From Bacteroidota bacterium (GTDB lineage: Bacteria; Bacteroidota; Bacteroidia; Bacteroidales; UBA10428), in contig CP065006.1 in the NCBI GenBank assembly GCA_016699695.1, positions 1,488,001 through 1,552,000 on the forward strand: a stretch of 64,000 bases of DNA. Direction: 5' to 3'. Below the pieces are notes generated by a model. The model did not search any database, was not told the DNA's origin, and saw only the letters and a list, made by a program, of their open reading frames with translations. Made by a program: the position numbers and the translations under genes. Positions within the stretch are counted from its first letter, which is position 1. The number at the start of each line of letters is the position of its first letter. This document shows, piece by piece, positions 51,949-60,674 of this stretch.

Positions 51949-53559
51949 TTAAACAGCTTGAATTTCCATTACTTTCGATTCGAAATCGTCGTTTGAAACC
52001 AAAGATTTGTTTTTCACCTTTGTTTTATAAGTGTAAATGGTGTTCAAAGAGTAATTAAGCACTTGAGCCAACTTCTCATTGTCTTTAATTCCAAGCCGTA
52101 TAAGGGCAAAAATCCTTATTTCGGGACTAAGCATATGGTGCTCGTCCAAAACAAAACGGTCTTCGTCTTTAAAAAGCCTATTGAACTCCACCAGGAAATT
52201 GGGGAATATTTTCAAAAAGCTCTTGTCGAAATCGGCATACAGTGTTTCGCGTTCCATTTTAAGGTCTATGTTGCGCATAAGGTCGGCAATGTCCTGGTAA
52301 CTATTGGTGGTAAGTTTACGTCCTACTGATTTCTTTAGCTTGTCAAATTTTTCGATATAGTCGGAATATACTTTAAAAAAGTGCCCGATGTATTCTTCCT
52401 TTATTCGGTTTACCTCATGTAAACGAAAGTTTGTCTGTTGAATGGCATCGTAAGAAAAGGCCAGGTCATTTCTTGTTTTTTTCAACCGTCTGATTTGTCG
52501 GAGAACCACTCCGGTTAAAAATAAAACCAGCAAAACCAATATGCTCGTGAGTATAGAATAACGTATCAATACCTGGCGCTGTTTCTGAGCAATTTTCATG
52601 CGTTCCTTCTCAATCAATGGAAGTATTTCGGAAATCTTAAGCTTCCGGTGACGAGCTTCATAAAAATAAGCATCATCCAGTGCAATGTTGACGTAGTTAT
52701 ACGCTCTTTCTACCTCCCCTTCCTGAAAGAGGTGTTCGGCAAGGTTTCGCAAAGCCGTTGTTTCTTTCGTCGAACTTCTTAGGTCGGCAATGGCAGACTG
52801 TGCCAGCATGAAATCTGCCTCGTTATGCTTACCCGAGAGACGATAGAGATGAGCCATACTCGAAGCCACCACAGCCATATCATGCTCCGAAAGAATGAAC
52901 TCTGTGAGGAGATAATTGTAGGCACGCAGAGCATGGGTAATATTTCCAAGACGAAGGTTTTTTAAACCGATAAACAGGTAATAAGCTTGTGAACCTTCCG
53001 ATGTAAACATTAAGGCCGAATCATAACATTCCTGACCTTCTTTTTCATACAGAGGTGTATAAAAGATATCCTGCGAATAGTCAGCCAGGTCGAAATAGGT
53101 ACGCCCTAAAAGGGAAAAATAGGCTGCTCGAATGCTATCGCTAAGCTTTCTGGCATCTATTTTCAGAAGTGTATCGAGTGTTTCGGTAAAAAGTCCTGAC
53201 GATAATAGCGTAAAACTCAGGTTAAGTTTCGCTGCGGCAATGCGCTCAGGGTTTTTCACCTGAAATGCATGTGCAAGCGTTTTGGTGGCATAGGCAAAGG
53301 CCGAATCGGAAATGAAATATTTATACTCATTGAAGAGCTTTTCGTCGTATTTATAACGGTAGTTGTTATCGGAGCTATATTTCTCAGCAATAAAACTTTT
53401 CTTTAAGGAGTCGATGCGATAAACCTTTTTCTGGTGATACAGATTTTTGTTGCTGATTTCTTCATCCAGCACACCTAGCAGGCTATCCAAGTTTTGGGCC
53501 TCGGAAAAGGATCCTAACAAATAGAATAATAAAATTATTAAAGCAATTTTTTGTATCAT
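51949..53559 (-). CDS. susR: SusR-type membrane transcriptional regulator (TPR + DUF6377)
   Basis: 536 residues. A signal/first membrane region (about 1-20) is followed by TPR-like helices (about 90-300), a membrane helix (about 330-352, SILTSILVLLVLFLTGVVL), a coiled linker, and a C-terminal helix-turn-helix of LuxR-like type (LSPEIRIFALIRLGIKDNEK, ALYSLNTIYTYKTK-like). This is the layout of SusR, which senses maltose or longer products and activates sus genes from the inner membrane. The position next to susCDEF supports that role. The gene is transcribed in the same direction as the sus operon but separated from it by the IS66. Confidence 0.85.
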   Translation of the reverse strand: MIQKIALIILLFYLLGSFSEAQNLDSLLGVLDEEISNKNLYHQKKVYRIDSLKKSFIAEKYSSDNNYRYKYDEKLFNEYKYFISDSAFAYATKTLAHAFQVKNPERIAAAKLNLSFTLLSSGLFTETLDTLLKIDARKLSDSIRAAYFSLLGRTYFDLADYSQDIFYTPLYEKEGQECYDSALMFTSEGSQAYYLFIGLKNLRLGNITHALRAYNYLLTEFILSEHDMAVVASSMAHLYRLSGKHNEADFMLAQSAIADLRSSTKETTALRNLAEHLFQEGEVERAYNYVNIALDDAYFYEARHRKLKISEILPLIEKERMKIAQKQRQVLIRYSILTSILVLLVLFLTGVVLRQIRRLKKTRNDLAFSYDAIQQTNFRLHEVNRIKEEYIGHFFKVYSDYIEKFDKLKKSVGRKLTTNSYQDIADLMRNIDLKMERETLYADFDKSFLKIFPNFLVEFNRLFKDEDRFVLDEHHMLSPEIRIFALIRLGIKDNEKLAQVLNYSLNTIYTYKTKVKNKSLVSNDDFESKVMEIQAV

Positions 53560-53573
53560 AAGGCCTTGACTGA

Positions 53574-53605
53574 CAAAGGTAAATGTAAAAAAAAAATCGT
53601 TCGAT
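53574..53605 (-). promoter_or_regulatory. Possible susR promoter
   Basis: TACCTTTG on the minus strand (53581-53574), an exact TAnnTTTG, 18 bases before the start codon. The -33 region is only weakly matched. The left IS66 boundary at 53631 is 25 to 50 bases upstream, so the promoter probably escaped the insertion. Confidence 0.4.
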
Positions 53606-53622
53606 TATGCTAAAACATGCAT

Positions 53623-53630
53623 TGTGGTTT
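53623..53630. repeat. Target-site duplication, left (TGTGGTTT)
   Basis: Identical to 55917-55924. Eight bases is the normal duplication length for IS66. Confidence 0.9.
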
Positions 53631-53652
53631 GTATCCCTACTACCAAGTAGGT
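53631..53652. repeat. IS66 left inverted repeat
   Basis: Complementary, with about three mismatches, to 55895-55916. Confidence 0.88.
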
Positions 53653-53699
53653 CATGGTTAGATGTTGCAGATAAGTTTACTTTGTGTTAGCTTGGGTAA

Positions 53700-55235
53700 C
53701 TACAGATTAAAATTTTGCGGCAACAAATCGGTTAGTTGGTTTACTTTATAGTTGGGTATAACTTCCAATACTTTTCTTAGCCATTCAAAAGGGTTTATAT
53801 TGTTCTTTTTACAGGTGCCGAAGAAAGAATAGAACATGGCAGCCCTTTCAGCTCCTCTTTCGGAACCGGCAAACAGGTAATTCTTTCTGCCAAGGGCTAT
53901 TGGTCGAATAGCATTTTCAGCCAGGTTATTGTCTATTTCCAATGAACCGTCATTTAAGTATGCCAATAAATTATCCCAACGAGGTATGCAATATGCCAGT
54001 GCTTTGCCTAAGGCCGATTTTGGCAATTCGGTTTTATATGTTTCAACTATCCACTTGCCCAATTCGTTGAGGATGGGCAGGGACTGGTCAAGCCTGAGCT
54101 GATGCCTTTGCTGCTGGGTAAGGTTTTCATCTCTGGCTTTTTGTTCTATGGTATAAAGTTTTTGGAACATGTCCATTGCATATTCAGCCCTGGGTTTATC
54201 GTAATCCAAAGCTTTTTCGAACCCACGCCGGGCATGCGCCATGCAATTTAGCAGGGTAATATGTTCTTTCTTCCCGAAAATGTCATACACATTATAACCA
54301 TCGGTTTGCAAATATCCTTTGAAGTTTTTCAGGAGCCTTGCGGGCCCTTCCCGGGAGCGCCCGTTATTATAATCGAAAAACACCGTTTTTTCAAGCGGGC
54401 TGTAATATACCCAGTGGTAACCTCGGTGTGTTTTCCCCTTTTTCGTTTTGTCTAATACCTGAATAGGGGTTTCATCGACTTGTAAGTAGCCTTGCGAGAG
54501 CACCCTGTGTTTTAAGGTATCATAAAGTGGTTCCAGTAAATTACATATCGATTATCTTCGATGAGCTCCACTTCGTTCCGGTTCCTGCCAGCCATTAAGG
54601 GTCGAGGATGGCATGTGAATGCCTTCTCTTTTAAACCGTTCTATTTGCCTGTAAATAGGCAGGTGGTCTACAAACTTATCAACCATGATCTGTGCCAGTA
54701 AACCGGGCCCTGCTATTCCTTTTTCGATAGGAAAGGTTGGCAGGTCGGCTATAATGCCTACATGGTTTAAAGCAGTTTCATCGGTTGGCTTTATGTATCT
54801 TGGACGGATAAACCGTTTGATGTATAGTTTGGCCGGGACAAGTTCCAGTTGGTCGGTAACCTCTTTGCCAATGCACTTAAGTCCGGTGGTGTCTTCTTTA
54901 GGCTCTATAACTATCTCTTCAACTGGTAAATGTGATGGCAGGGGCAGCCTTCCCGGATGTTCCCTGTGGGTGCTTTTCGAACGTACATAACTGATAACCT
55001 CCTGCTCTTTTTCAGGGGCTTCTTCCACTTTCACATCAAAGGGCAAGGTAAGTTGGGCTTCGTCGGCGTTGCGGATGAACCTTTCTCTCTTTGCCCCGAA
55101 AAGCAAGCGGTTCATCTGATCAATCTGGAACTGCATCTGGCTGATTTGTGACTCCAGATGGCTTATCTGCGATTCTTGTTTTTTGTTTATCTCAACAAGC
55201 TCTTGGAAACTTATATTTTCGGGTGTCAAAGTCAT
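53700..55235 (-). pseudogene. tnpC: IS66 transposase tnpC, interrupted by a stop
   Basis: Reading on the minus strand, the N-terminal half (54552-55235: leucine-zipper-like heptads at the start, zinc-finger and domain to PSSTLNGWQE) and the DDE half (53700-54503 from VLSQGYLQVDETP) share one frame. Between them an in-frame TAA lies in a segment of about 12 extra codons, not present in intact relatives where TLNGW is followed shortly by NLLEPLYDTLK. DDE residues are in YLQVDETP, LQTDGYNVYD and IDNNLAENAIRP. An insertion plus stop makes this a pseudogene unless the stop is bypassed. Confidence 0.85.
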
Positions 55236-55321
55236 GCCTCAAAACTATAAAAATAGCTTTGCAGTAAAGGTTTTTGCCCACCTTTGTTATTCACTATGTT
55301 TCAAGGCTTTGTTAATAAATA

Positions 55322-55858
55322 TCAGGAAACCAGGCTTGGCTGGTATTGCTTTCTTCGTTGGATGTTTTTTATACTTAACCCATCCACTATCATTACCATT
55401 TGGGTATAGCCTATGGTTATGCTGCCAACGTTGGCATCGTAGCTTGGAAGTTCGAATGTGCCTTTCTCAAGCCTTTTGTAATAAAGTGTAAAACTAATGC
55501 CCTGCCAGTGCAATAGCTTTATCTTATTTCGCTGCTTATTGATGAATATAAAAACATCCCCACTACATGGGTTGTTTTCCAGGTTGTTTTGCACCAGTCC
55601 GGCCAGGCCATCAAAACTCTTGCGCATGTCGGCCAGGTGGGTAGTGATAGTTTGAGGTATATGTACAGGTATAAATGACTTAGTTGATACTGGTTTTTTA
55701 CCATGCCTATCCTTCTGGTATTTATTAACCCAGTACTTGAAGGTACTATAGGAAAGATGGTTTTGATTACAATAGTTTTTCTGCGATATCCCGCTTTCTT
55801 TCCATAGCTCTATTGCCATGTACATCTCTTCCTGTGTATACTTCTGGTTCTTTCTCAT
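55322..55858 (-). CDS. IS66 TnpA-TnpB fusion (deletion derivative)
   Basis: 178 residues. The first 60 are a TnpA helix-turn-helix (YSTFKYWVNKYQKD). From about residue 76 onward the protein is TnpB (IS66 Orf2): DMRKSFDGLAGLVQNNLE, SGDVFIFINKQRNKIKLLHW and FTLYYKRLEKGTFELP. Normally these are two separate genes; here the C-terminal part of TnpA and the first residues of TnpB are missing and the frame is preserved. It could retain neither function. Confidence 0.8.
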   Translation of the reverse strand: MRKNQKYTQEEMYMAIELWKESGISQKNYCNQNHLSYSTFKYWVNKYQKDRHGKKPVSTKSFIPVHIPQTITTHLADMRKSFDGLAGLVQNNLENNPCSGDVFIFINKQRNKIKLLHWQGISFTLYYKRLEKGTFELPSYDANVGSITIGYTQMVMIVDGLSIKNIQRRKQYQPSLVS

Positions 55859-55894
55859 ACCCCAAAAGTATACCCTGGCTATATATTTTTATAT

Positions 55895-55916
55895 ACCTGT
55901 TTGGTAGTGGGGATAC
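55895..55916. repeat. IS66 right inverted repeat
   Basis: ACCTGTTTGGTAGTGGGGAT followed by AC, paired with the left end. Confidence 0.88.
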
Positions 55917-55924
55917 TGTGGTTT
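55917..55924. repeat. Target-site duplication, right (TGTGGTTT)
   Basis: Exact copy of 53623-53630. Confidence 0.9.
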
Positions 55925-55977
55925 ACTAAGAAATAGAAATTTGCAATAAACTGCCTCTAAGAAATAAAAAACAGGAA

Positions 55978-56014
55978 ATAAAAAAAGGCTGCCGGACCAA
56001 AGTCTCGGCAGCCT
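55978..56014 (-). terminator. Terminator of the susCDEF operon
   Basis: AGGCTGCCG / CGGCAGCCT, 11-base loop, T7 on the minus strand, 40 bases after the susF stop. Confidence 0.88.
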
Positions 56015-56053
56015 CGAATGAAACCTACCCTACGCTGAGAAGGGATCTTTCAA

Positions 56054-57913
56054 TTAGTTTTTCGTAAGCGTGTAGGTATTGGTAATTGTATTCAATGTTA
56101 CAGTGTAGTTACCAGCAGAAGGAATACTGATGTTACTACCACCTGGCTCAAGTGAACCATCAGCACCATTATCGCCAAGGTTCACATCCCATCCGTCGTT
56201 GGCTCTGAATTTGCAAGATGCAGCAGTCAGATTCAAAGTAACTGTAAATACACCATTGGTAGCATCCCAAGTCATATCGGTGTCAGTATCCCAACCACCA
56301 GGAGTGCCGTCTCCAATTAAACCCCAGCGATTAGCGCTATATTTATAATTGTTAGGAGTACTTAAATCCAGAGTGATATCGTAATCAGCTACTACTGAAT
56401 TTGAAATATTAGAACCGCCAGCTTCTAAACTGCCATTGGCACCATTATCACCATAATTGATATCCCAACCATCATTGGCACGGAATTTAAATGATCCGGC
56501 ATTTAAACGAACCGCTCCTCTCCAGGTTTGCGAAGCAGGATTGTAAGTTAAGTTTTGGTCAGAATCCCATCCACCTGCAGTGGCATCGCCAATTACTCCC
56601 CAGGCAGTTGAAACCGCAGTATAGGTAAGAGCGATAAGGTCTACATTAATTTTGTAGTAGCCCCCAGGTAATACTATATTAGCTCCTGGACGGTCCAGAG
56701 TGCCATCGCCGCCATTGTCACCATAGTCATTGTCCCAATTTTTAGCCATAGTGAACTTAAACTCGTTGTTGCTTGGAGCCGACATATAGATATAACCTTC
56801 AAGGTTATCGGGCCATAAAGCTAAGTTGTTTTCGATATATGGAGCTTCCGCAGGATTCCAGTTCGAATAATTTCCAACAGGATAGCTCGCATCCACATAA
56901 CTACCAGGTAAATACCAGATTATGATATTTGCAACAGTTGTAAACTCAATTGTATTACCATAGGCAGTACCAGTGCTATTTATCGCATACGCTCTGATGA
57001 AATAGGTAACACCTGCTTCTAAACCAGTTAAACTGGCAGAAATGGTTCCTGTACCGTCGGCCGCATCAGTAATTACATTGTCACCAGCGTCAGGATCTGC
57101 AGAAGTACCCCAGTAGAAACCTCTTTCTGTCACATCCGCACCACCTGTATAAGGTACGTTACCATAAACATTAGCAGATACTTTTGTAATGGCAGTAACA
57201 CTATCGGTAGAAACTACAGGTAACCCTACTAAAGTGGTAAAGCTTAACTCTTCGCTATACGCAGTTCCAATCCTATTAGTGGCATAGGCACGCACGTAGT
57301 AAGTAGTACCACCCACAAGGCCTCTTAAGCTATGAGTAAACGCACCAATACTATCGCCATTCACAGAAACAAAAACACCTTCTTCTGCATCCACAGTAGG
57401 ATTAGCTGACATACTCCAGCAAAGACCTTTGGCTGTTACAGTTGATTTTCCATCATAAGGAACATCACCACCACTTGTAGCAGATGTATCTCTGATAGCA
57501 GTAATTTCATTGATGGTAACTGTAGCCACATTGGCAAGTGTGGTGAAGCTGGTATCGGCACCATAAGTAACTGCACCGCTTGAATTGATTACATATGCTC
57601 TGGCATAATATTTTGTTAAATGTTCGAGATTAGTGGCAGTTACCCAGTATACGGCACCCTCAGGATCCTCAATACTTGCAGTACCATGCTCAATTGTTGG
57701 GTTGGCTGCTGTATCGTAGCAAACTCCATACTCAACAAATGAACCAGCAACCACAATGCCACTAAGTTCGGCACTGGTGGAAGTAATATTACGAACTCCC
57801 CATGTATCATTTTGATCAGGTAGCTTCGCTGTCGTCTCTTCGTCTTGGCAGGATGTTACAAAAAACATCACAGCCAACAAAGAAAAAAGAATATTTAGAT
57901 TTTTAATTTTCAT
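56054..57913 (-). CDS. susF: SusF-like surface starch-binding lipoprotein with three FN3-like modules
   Basis: 619 residues. The lipobox is FFVTSC (Cys22). Three fibronectin-III-like or SusE-N-like modules (about 37-125, 130-228, 230-328), with repeated TYYVRAYATN/TYFIRAYAIN phrases, precede three starch-binding modules typical of SusE/SusF (about 335-430, 433-525, 527-619). The last two begin (T)AWGVIGDATAGGWDSD and RWGLIGDGTPGGWDTD, and all contain FKF(R/T)...W(D)..YGDNG. Known SusF has three such modules without the FN3 part. It should hold starch at the outer membrane. Confidence 0.85.
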   Translation of the reverse strand: MKIKNLNILFSLLAVMFFVTSCQDEETTAKLPDQNDTWGVRNITSTSAELSGIVVAGSFVEYGVCYDTAANPTIEHGTASIEDPEGAVYWVTATNLEHLTKYYARAYVINSSGAVTYGADTSFTTLANVATVTINEITAIRDTSATSGGDVPYDGKSTVTAKGLCWSMSANPTVDAEEGVFVSVNGDSIGAFTHSLRGLVGGTTYYVRAYATNRIGTAYSEELSFTTLVGLPVVSTDSVTAITKVSANVYGNVPYTGGADVTERGFYWGTSADPDAGDNVITDAADGTGTISASLTGLEAGVTYFIRAYAINSTGTAYGNTIEFTTVANIIIWYLPGSYVDASYPVGNYSNWNPAEAPYIENNLALWPDNLEGYIYMSAPSNNEFKFTMAKNWDNDYGDNGGDGTLDRPGANIVLPGGYYKINVDLIALTYTAVSTAWGVIGDATAGGWDSDQNLTYNPASQTWRGAVRLNAGSFKFRANDGWDINYGDNGANGSLEAGGSNISNSVVADYDITLDLSTPNNYKYSANRWGLIGDGTPGGWDTDTDMTWDATNGVFTVTLNLTAASCKFRANDGWDVNLGDNGADGSLEPGGSNISIPSAGNYTVTLNTITNTYTLTKN

Positions 57914-57935
57914 AGTATTTATTTTTTAGATTAAA

Positions 57936-57965
57936 TCAACCTGCAAACCTTCGTTTGCAGGTTGA
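57936..57965 (-). promoter_or_regulatory. Intercistronic hairpin between susE and susF
   Basis: A perfect 12-bp stem (TCAACCTGCAAA / TTTGCAGGTTGA, 6-base loop) without a strong T run. It probably stabilises or partially terminates the operon mRNA so that susE and susF are expressed at different levels. Confidence 0.6.
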
Positions 57966-57974
57966 ATCATAAAG

Positions 57975-59024
57975 TTATGGTTGTGGAACAATTTCGTAGT
58001 AACCTTCAGCATCGTTATAAATGGTGAAATAAATAGTGTAGGTACCAGCAGTAATTGGTATATCGTTTCCAACTCCTCCTTGCTGCAGTGGTCCTTCCAT
58101 ACCAGCGGTACTTCCCTGAAGTAATCCCATATTCCATGACCATCCGTCATTTCTTCTGAACTTAAAGAAGCCATCAACCATAGTCATGGTTATATACCAC
58201 TTGCCAAGTTCAGCATTGTAATCCATATCTGTATCACTAGCCCATCCAGTTGGTGTTGCATTGCCAATAATACCAATAAAATAAGGTACAAACTCGTAGG
58301 TGAGGACTGAAGGATTAATATCAGCAGTCAGGATATACCAGCCACCTGGATCATCAGGTGCCACAATGCCGTCTCCATCAACAACAAGACTACCAGCTTG
58401 GCCGCCATAAGATGTTCCTGTTTCAGGATCATTTAAAGTAAATGGAAAACCAGCAAGGGCTTTTACAAAACCAGAATAGATGCCGTCGCTCAATGGAGAA
58501 ATGATTTTTTGTGCGAAACTGGCGCCCACTAAGTCTAAACGCATAAAACCAAAGGTAGTAGTGCTCTCTGAACTTATTTCAGAGGTATACTCGAAAGGAT
58601 CAGTACCTGAACCGGGAGCATTTGTACCGGCATCTACTACCAAAACACTACGTAGTCTTAATTCTGTTGCATAGGTTGTATCGCCTTTGAAACCATTACC
58701 CAACAACAATTGATTTAGGCCTGCAACTGTGATGGCCATTGTATCAGGATTAACACCTGACCAAACCAGAACAGGATCAGCAAAATTCGTACCTGCAATG
58801 CCAATTTCAAGATAGTACAGAGCAGAGGCGGTAAAGCCAGGATCAACAGAAGTGCCGAGAAATAATAGAGTCTCGCCGCCATTTGCTCTTTCGAGAGTTA
58901 AATCTGGAATACTTACTAGTGCAGGTGCAACTACAGTATTCACTGTTACTTTATCTCCTTCTTTTTCGCAACTAAAAAACAGGGTTGCGAAAGCCAGGAA
59001 TATTAATACTATATTCTTATTCAT
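57975..59024 (-). CDS. susE: SusE-like outer membrane starch-binding lipoprotein
   Basis: 349 residues. The lipobox is LFFSC (Cys19). A SusE N-terminal domain (about 30-130, starting VVAPALVSIPDLTLERA) is followed by one middle and one C-terminal starch-binding-like module: FIGIIGNATPTGWASDTDMD (about 235-255) with FFKFRRNDGWSWNMG (about 275-290). It supports SusCD in capturing starch chains. Third gene of the operon, 18 bases after susD. Confidence 0.87.
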   Translation of the reverse strand: MNKNIVLIFLAFATLFFSCEKEGDKVTVNTVVAPALVSIPDLTLERANGGETLLFLGTSVDPGFTASALYYLEIGIAGTNFADPVLVWSGVNPDTMAITVAGLNQLLLGNGFKGDTTYATELRLRSVLVVDAGTNAPGSGTDPFEYTSEISSESTTTFGFMRLDLVGASFAQKIISPLSDGIYSGFVKALAGFPFTLNDPETGTSYGGQAGSLVVDGDGIVAPDDPGGWYILTADINPSVLTYEFVPYFIGIIGNATPTGWASDTDMDYNAELGKWYITMTMVDGFFKFRRNDGWSWNMGLLQGSTAGMEGPLQQGGVGNDIPITAGTYTIYFTIYNDAEGYYEIVPQP

Positions 59025-59042
59025 TTTATTCGAATTTGTTTA

Positions 59043-60650
59043 TTAATAACCTTGATTTTGCTTGATATTCGGATTGGCTGCGATCTCATCACCTGGAATA
59101 GGGAAAAGATTACGATAAGAAGCTGTTGCAACACCTTCGAATGTATTTCCTTTCCACTGCCAGTGATAGTTGCCATCAGTAAACTGTCCAAAACGAACCA
59201 AATCGGTACGCCTTTGTGCTTCGTAATAAAACTCACGTCCACGTTCGTTAAGAATATCAATTAAAGTAACAGAAGCGAAATTACCACTGTTATCACCATA
59301 GGCTCTTTCACGTATCGCATTCATATCACTAAGGGCAGCAGCAGAACCATTTAACCGGAAGTTGGCTTCTGCACGCATCAGGTAAGCATCGGCCAGGCGG
59401 AAAATCGGAAAATCTGTACTCGCAAATGCACCATTGTAAGTAGCCGGAAGTGTGGTGTCGGAATTTCGGGCAGTAAACTTATGGACTCCGATACCAAAGT
59501 CGCCGCTAGCGGTAGGACTAGGTATATTGATTGCTCTTTTCTGACGTAAAAGTACACGATTGTCAGGGCTTTGCAGAAAAGTTGTATCTGCCAGATCCAC
59601 AGGATTTCCACCATAAGTGGCGAGAGTGTCAACTAAGATATTCATGAAATCAGCACGGGTTCTGTTTCCGTTCCAGTTGGTATTCACTGTTAAACCAGCA
59701 TAAAATTCTGCGGTCTGATATACTGCATCACAACTAGATTCAATAATAAAGGTGGTTCCCACATAACCCTGAGTATTGACACCATCGTATTCTATAGCGA
59801 AGATCATTTCCTGGTTATCAGGAAAATTATTGTCGGCACTAAAGTTTTGACGGTAGTTAGTAGACAGTTCAAAAACATCTGAATCAATTACTTCCGTACA
59901 TACCTCGATAACTTTTTGCCACTGAGCAGTACCTGTATAAACCTCGGCATTCAGGTAGGTGCGGGCGAGCAACATCAAAGCAGCCTCTTTTGATGCTGTG
60001 GATGAATGTTCAATGCTTGGAAGTACATCAACAATTGCTTCCAATTCAGAAATAATGTAAGCATACACTTCGGCTCTGGGTTTTTGTACAGGGTAAAATT
60101 TTCCAACACCATCAGCTTCAGTAGTAAAAGGAGGGTTACCGAATAAGTCGATTAACCAGTAATAGGCTAGTGCTCTTAAAAACCGGGCTTCGGCAATATA
60201 TACATCCTTATCTGGATGTCCTATTTCATTTACCTGGTTAATAAAATCATTCGAATAGGTTACACTCAGACTTAAACGCTGATAAAGCGCAGTTAAGAAA
60301 GGGTTGGCAGGAGTCCAGGCTTGCGTATTTAAATCAGCGATACCAGCATCACCCCATGCACAAATTGCCTCGTCGGTTGTTATTTCCTGAAGGTTCCAGA
60401 GTGCCCTGATTGTTGTAAAAAAGTTAGCATCAGGTGCAGTTATATCTTCCGGAACGTTAGCAACACTCTGTCCAGATACTGAAAAGCTTGCATATACTTT
60501 TGCCAGTACCTGTTCCATGTATAATTCTTGGTCCCCCAGGTTTCCTGAAAGTATCAGGCTTGGATCTTTAGGAGTAACATCCAAATCTTTAACACATGAT
60601 GCAACCATCAGTGCTGTAAGAATTAAACTAAATATTGTATATTTTTTCAT
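59043..60650 (-). CDS. susD: RagB/SusD family nutrient-binding outer membrane lipoprotein
   Basis: About 535 residues. MKKYTIFSLILTALMVASC is the lipoprotein signal. It has the typical SusD helices and loops, ending in the family RERAYGDNSGNFASV, LNERGREFYYEAQRRTDLVRF region (written in pieces, about 435-490) and the terminal IPGDEIAANPNIKQNQGY. SusD lies on SusC as a lid that binds the sugar. ATG 60650 gives the signal peptide directly; the frame extends to 60671. It follows susC by 24 bases. Confidence 0.93.
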   Translation of the reverse strand: MKKYTIFSLILTALMVASCVKDLDVTPKDPSLILSGNLGDQELYMEQVLAKVYASFSVSGQSVANVPEDITAPDANFFTTIRALWNLQEITTDEAICAWGDAGIADLNTQAWTPANPFLTALYQRLSLSVTYSNDFINQVNEIGHPDKDVYIAEARFLRALAYYWLIDLFGNPPFTTEADGVGKFYPVQKPRAEVYAYIISELEAIVDVLPSIEHSSTASKEAALMLLARTYLNAEVYTGTAQWQKVIEVCTEVIDSDVFELSTNYRQNFSADNNFPDNQEMIFAIEYDGVNTQGYVGTTFIIESSCDAVYQTAEFYAGLTVNTNWNGNRTRADFMNILVDTLATYGGNPVDLADTTFLQSPDNRVLLRQKRAINIPSPTASGDFGIGVHKFTARNSDTTLPATYNGAFASTDFPIFRLADAYLMRAEANFRLNGSAAALSDMNAIRERAYGDNSGNFASVTLIDILNERGREFYYEAQRRTDLVRFGQFTDGNYHWQWKGNTFEGVATASYRNLFPIPGDEIAANPNIKQNQGY

Positions 60651-60674
60651 ATCACTTGTATTATCTGTCACAAA

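Larger units (their letters stand above)
53631..55916 (-). mobile_element. IS66-family insertion, internally decayed
   Basis: Bounded by imperfect inverted repeats (about 19 of 22), GTATCCCTACTACCAAGTAGGT at the left (given in two pieces: GTATCCCTACTACCAAG and TAGGT) and its near-complement at 55895-55916, with an 8-bp duplication outside. The order on the minus strand is fused tnpA-tnpB, tnpC 5' part and tnpC 3' part. The ends are intact but both main genes are damaged. Confidence 0.93.
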
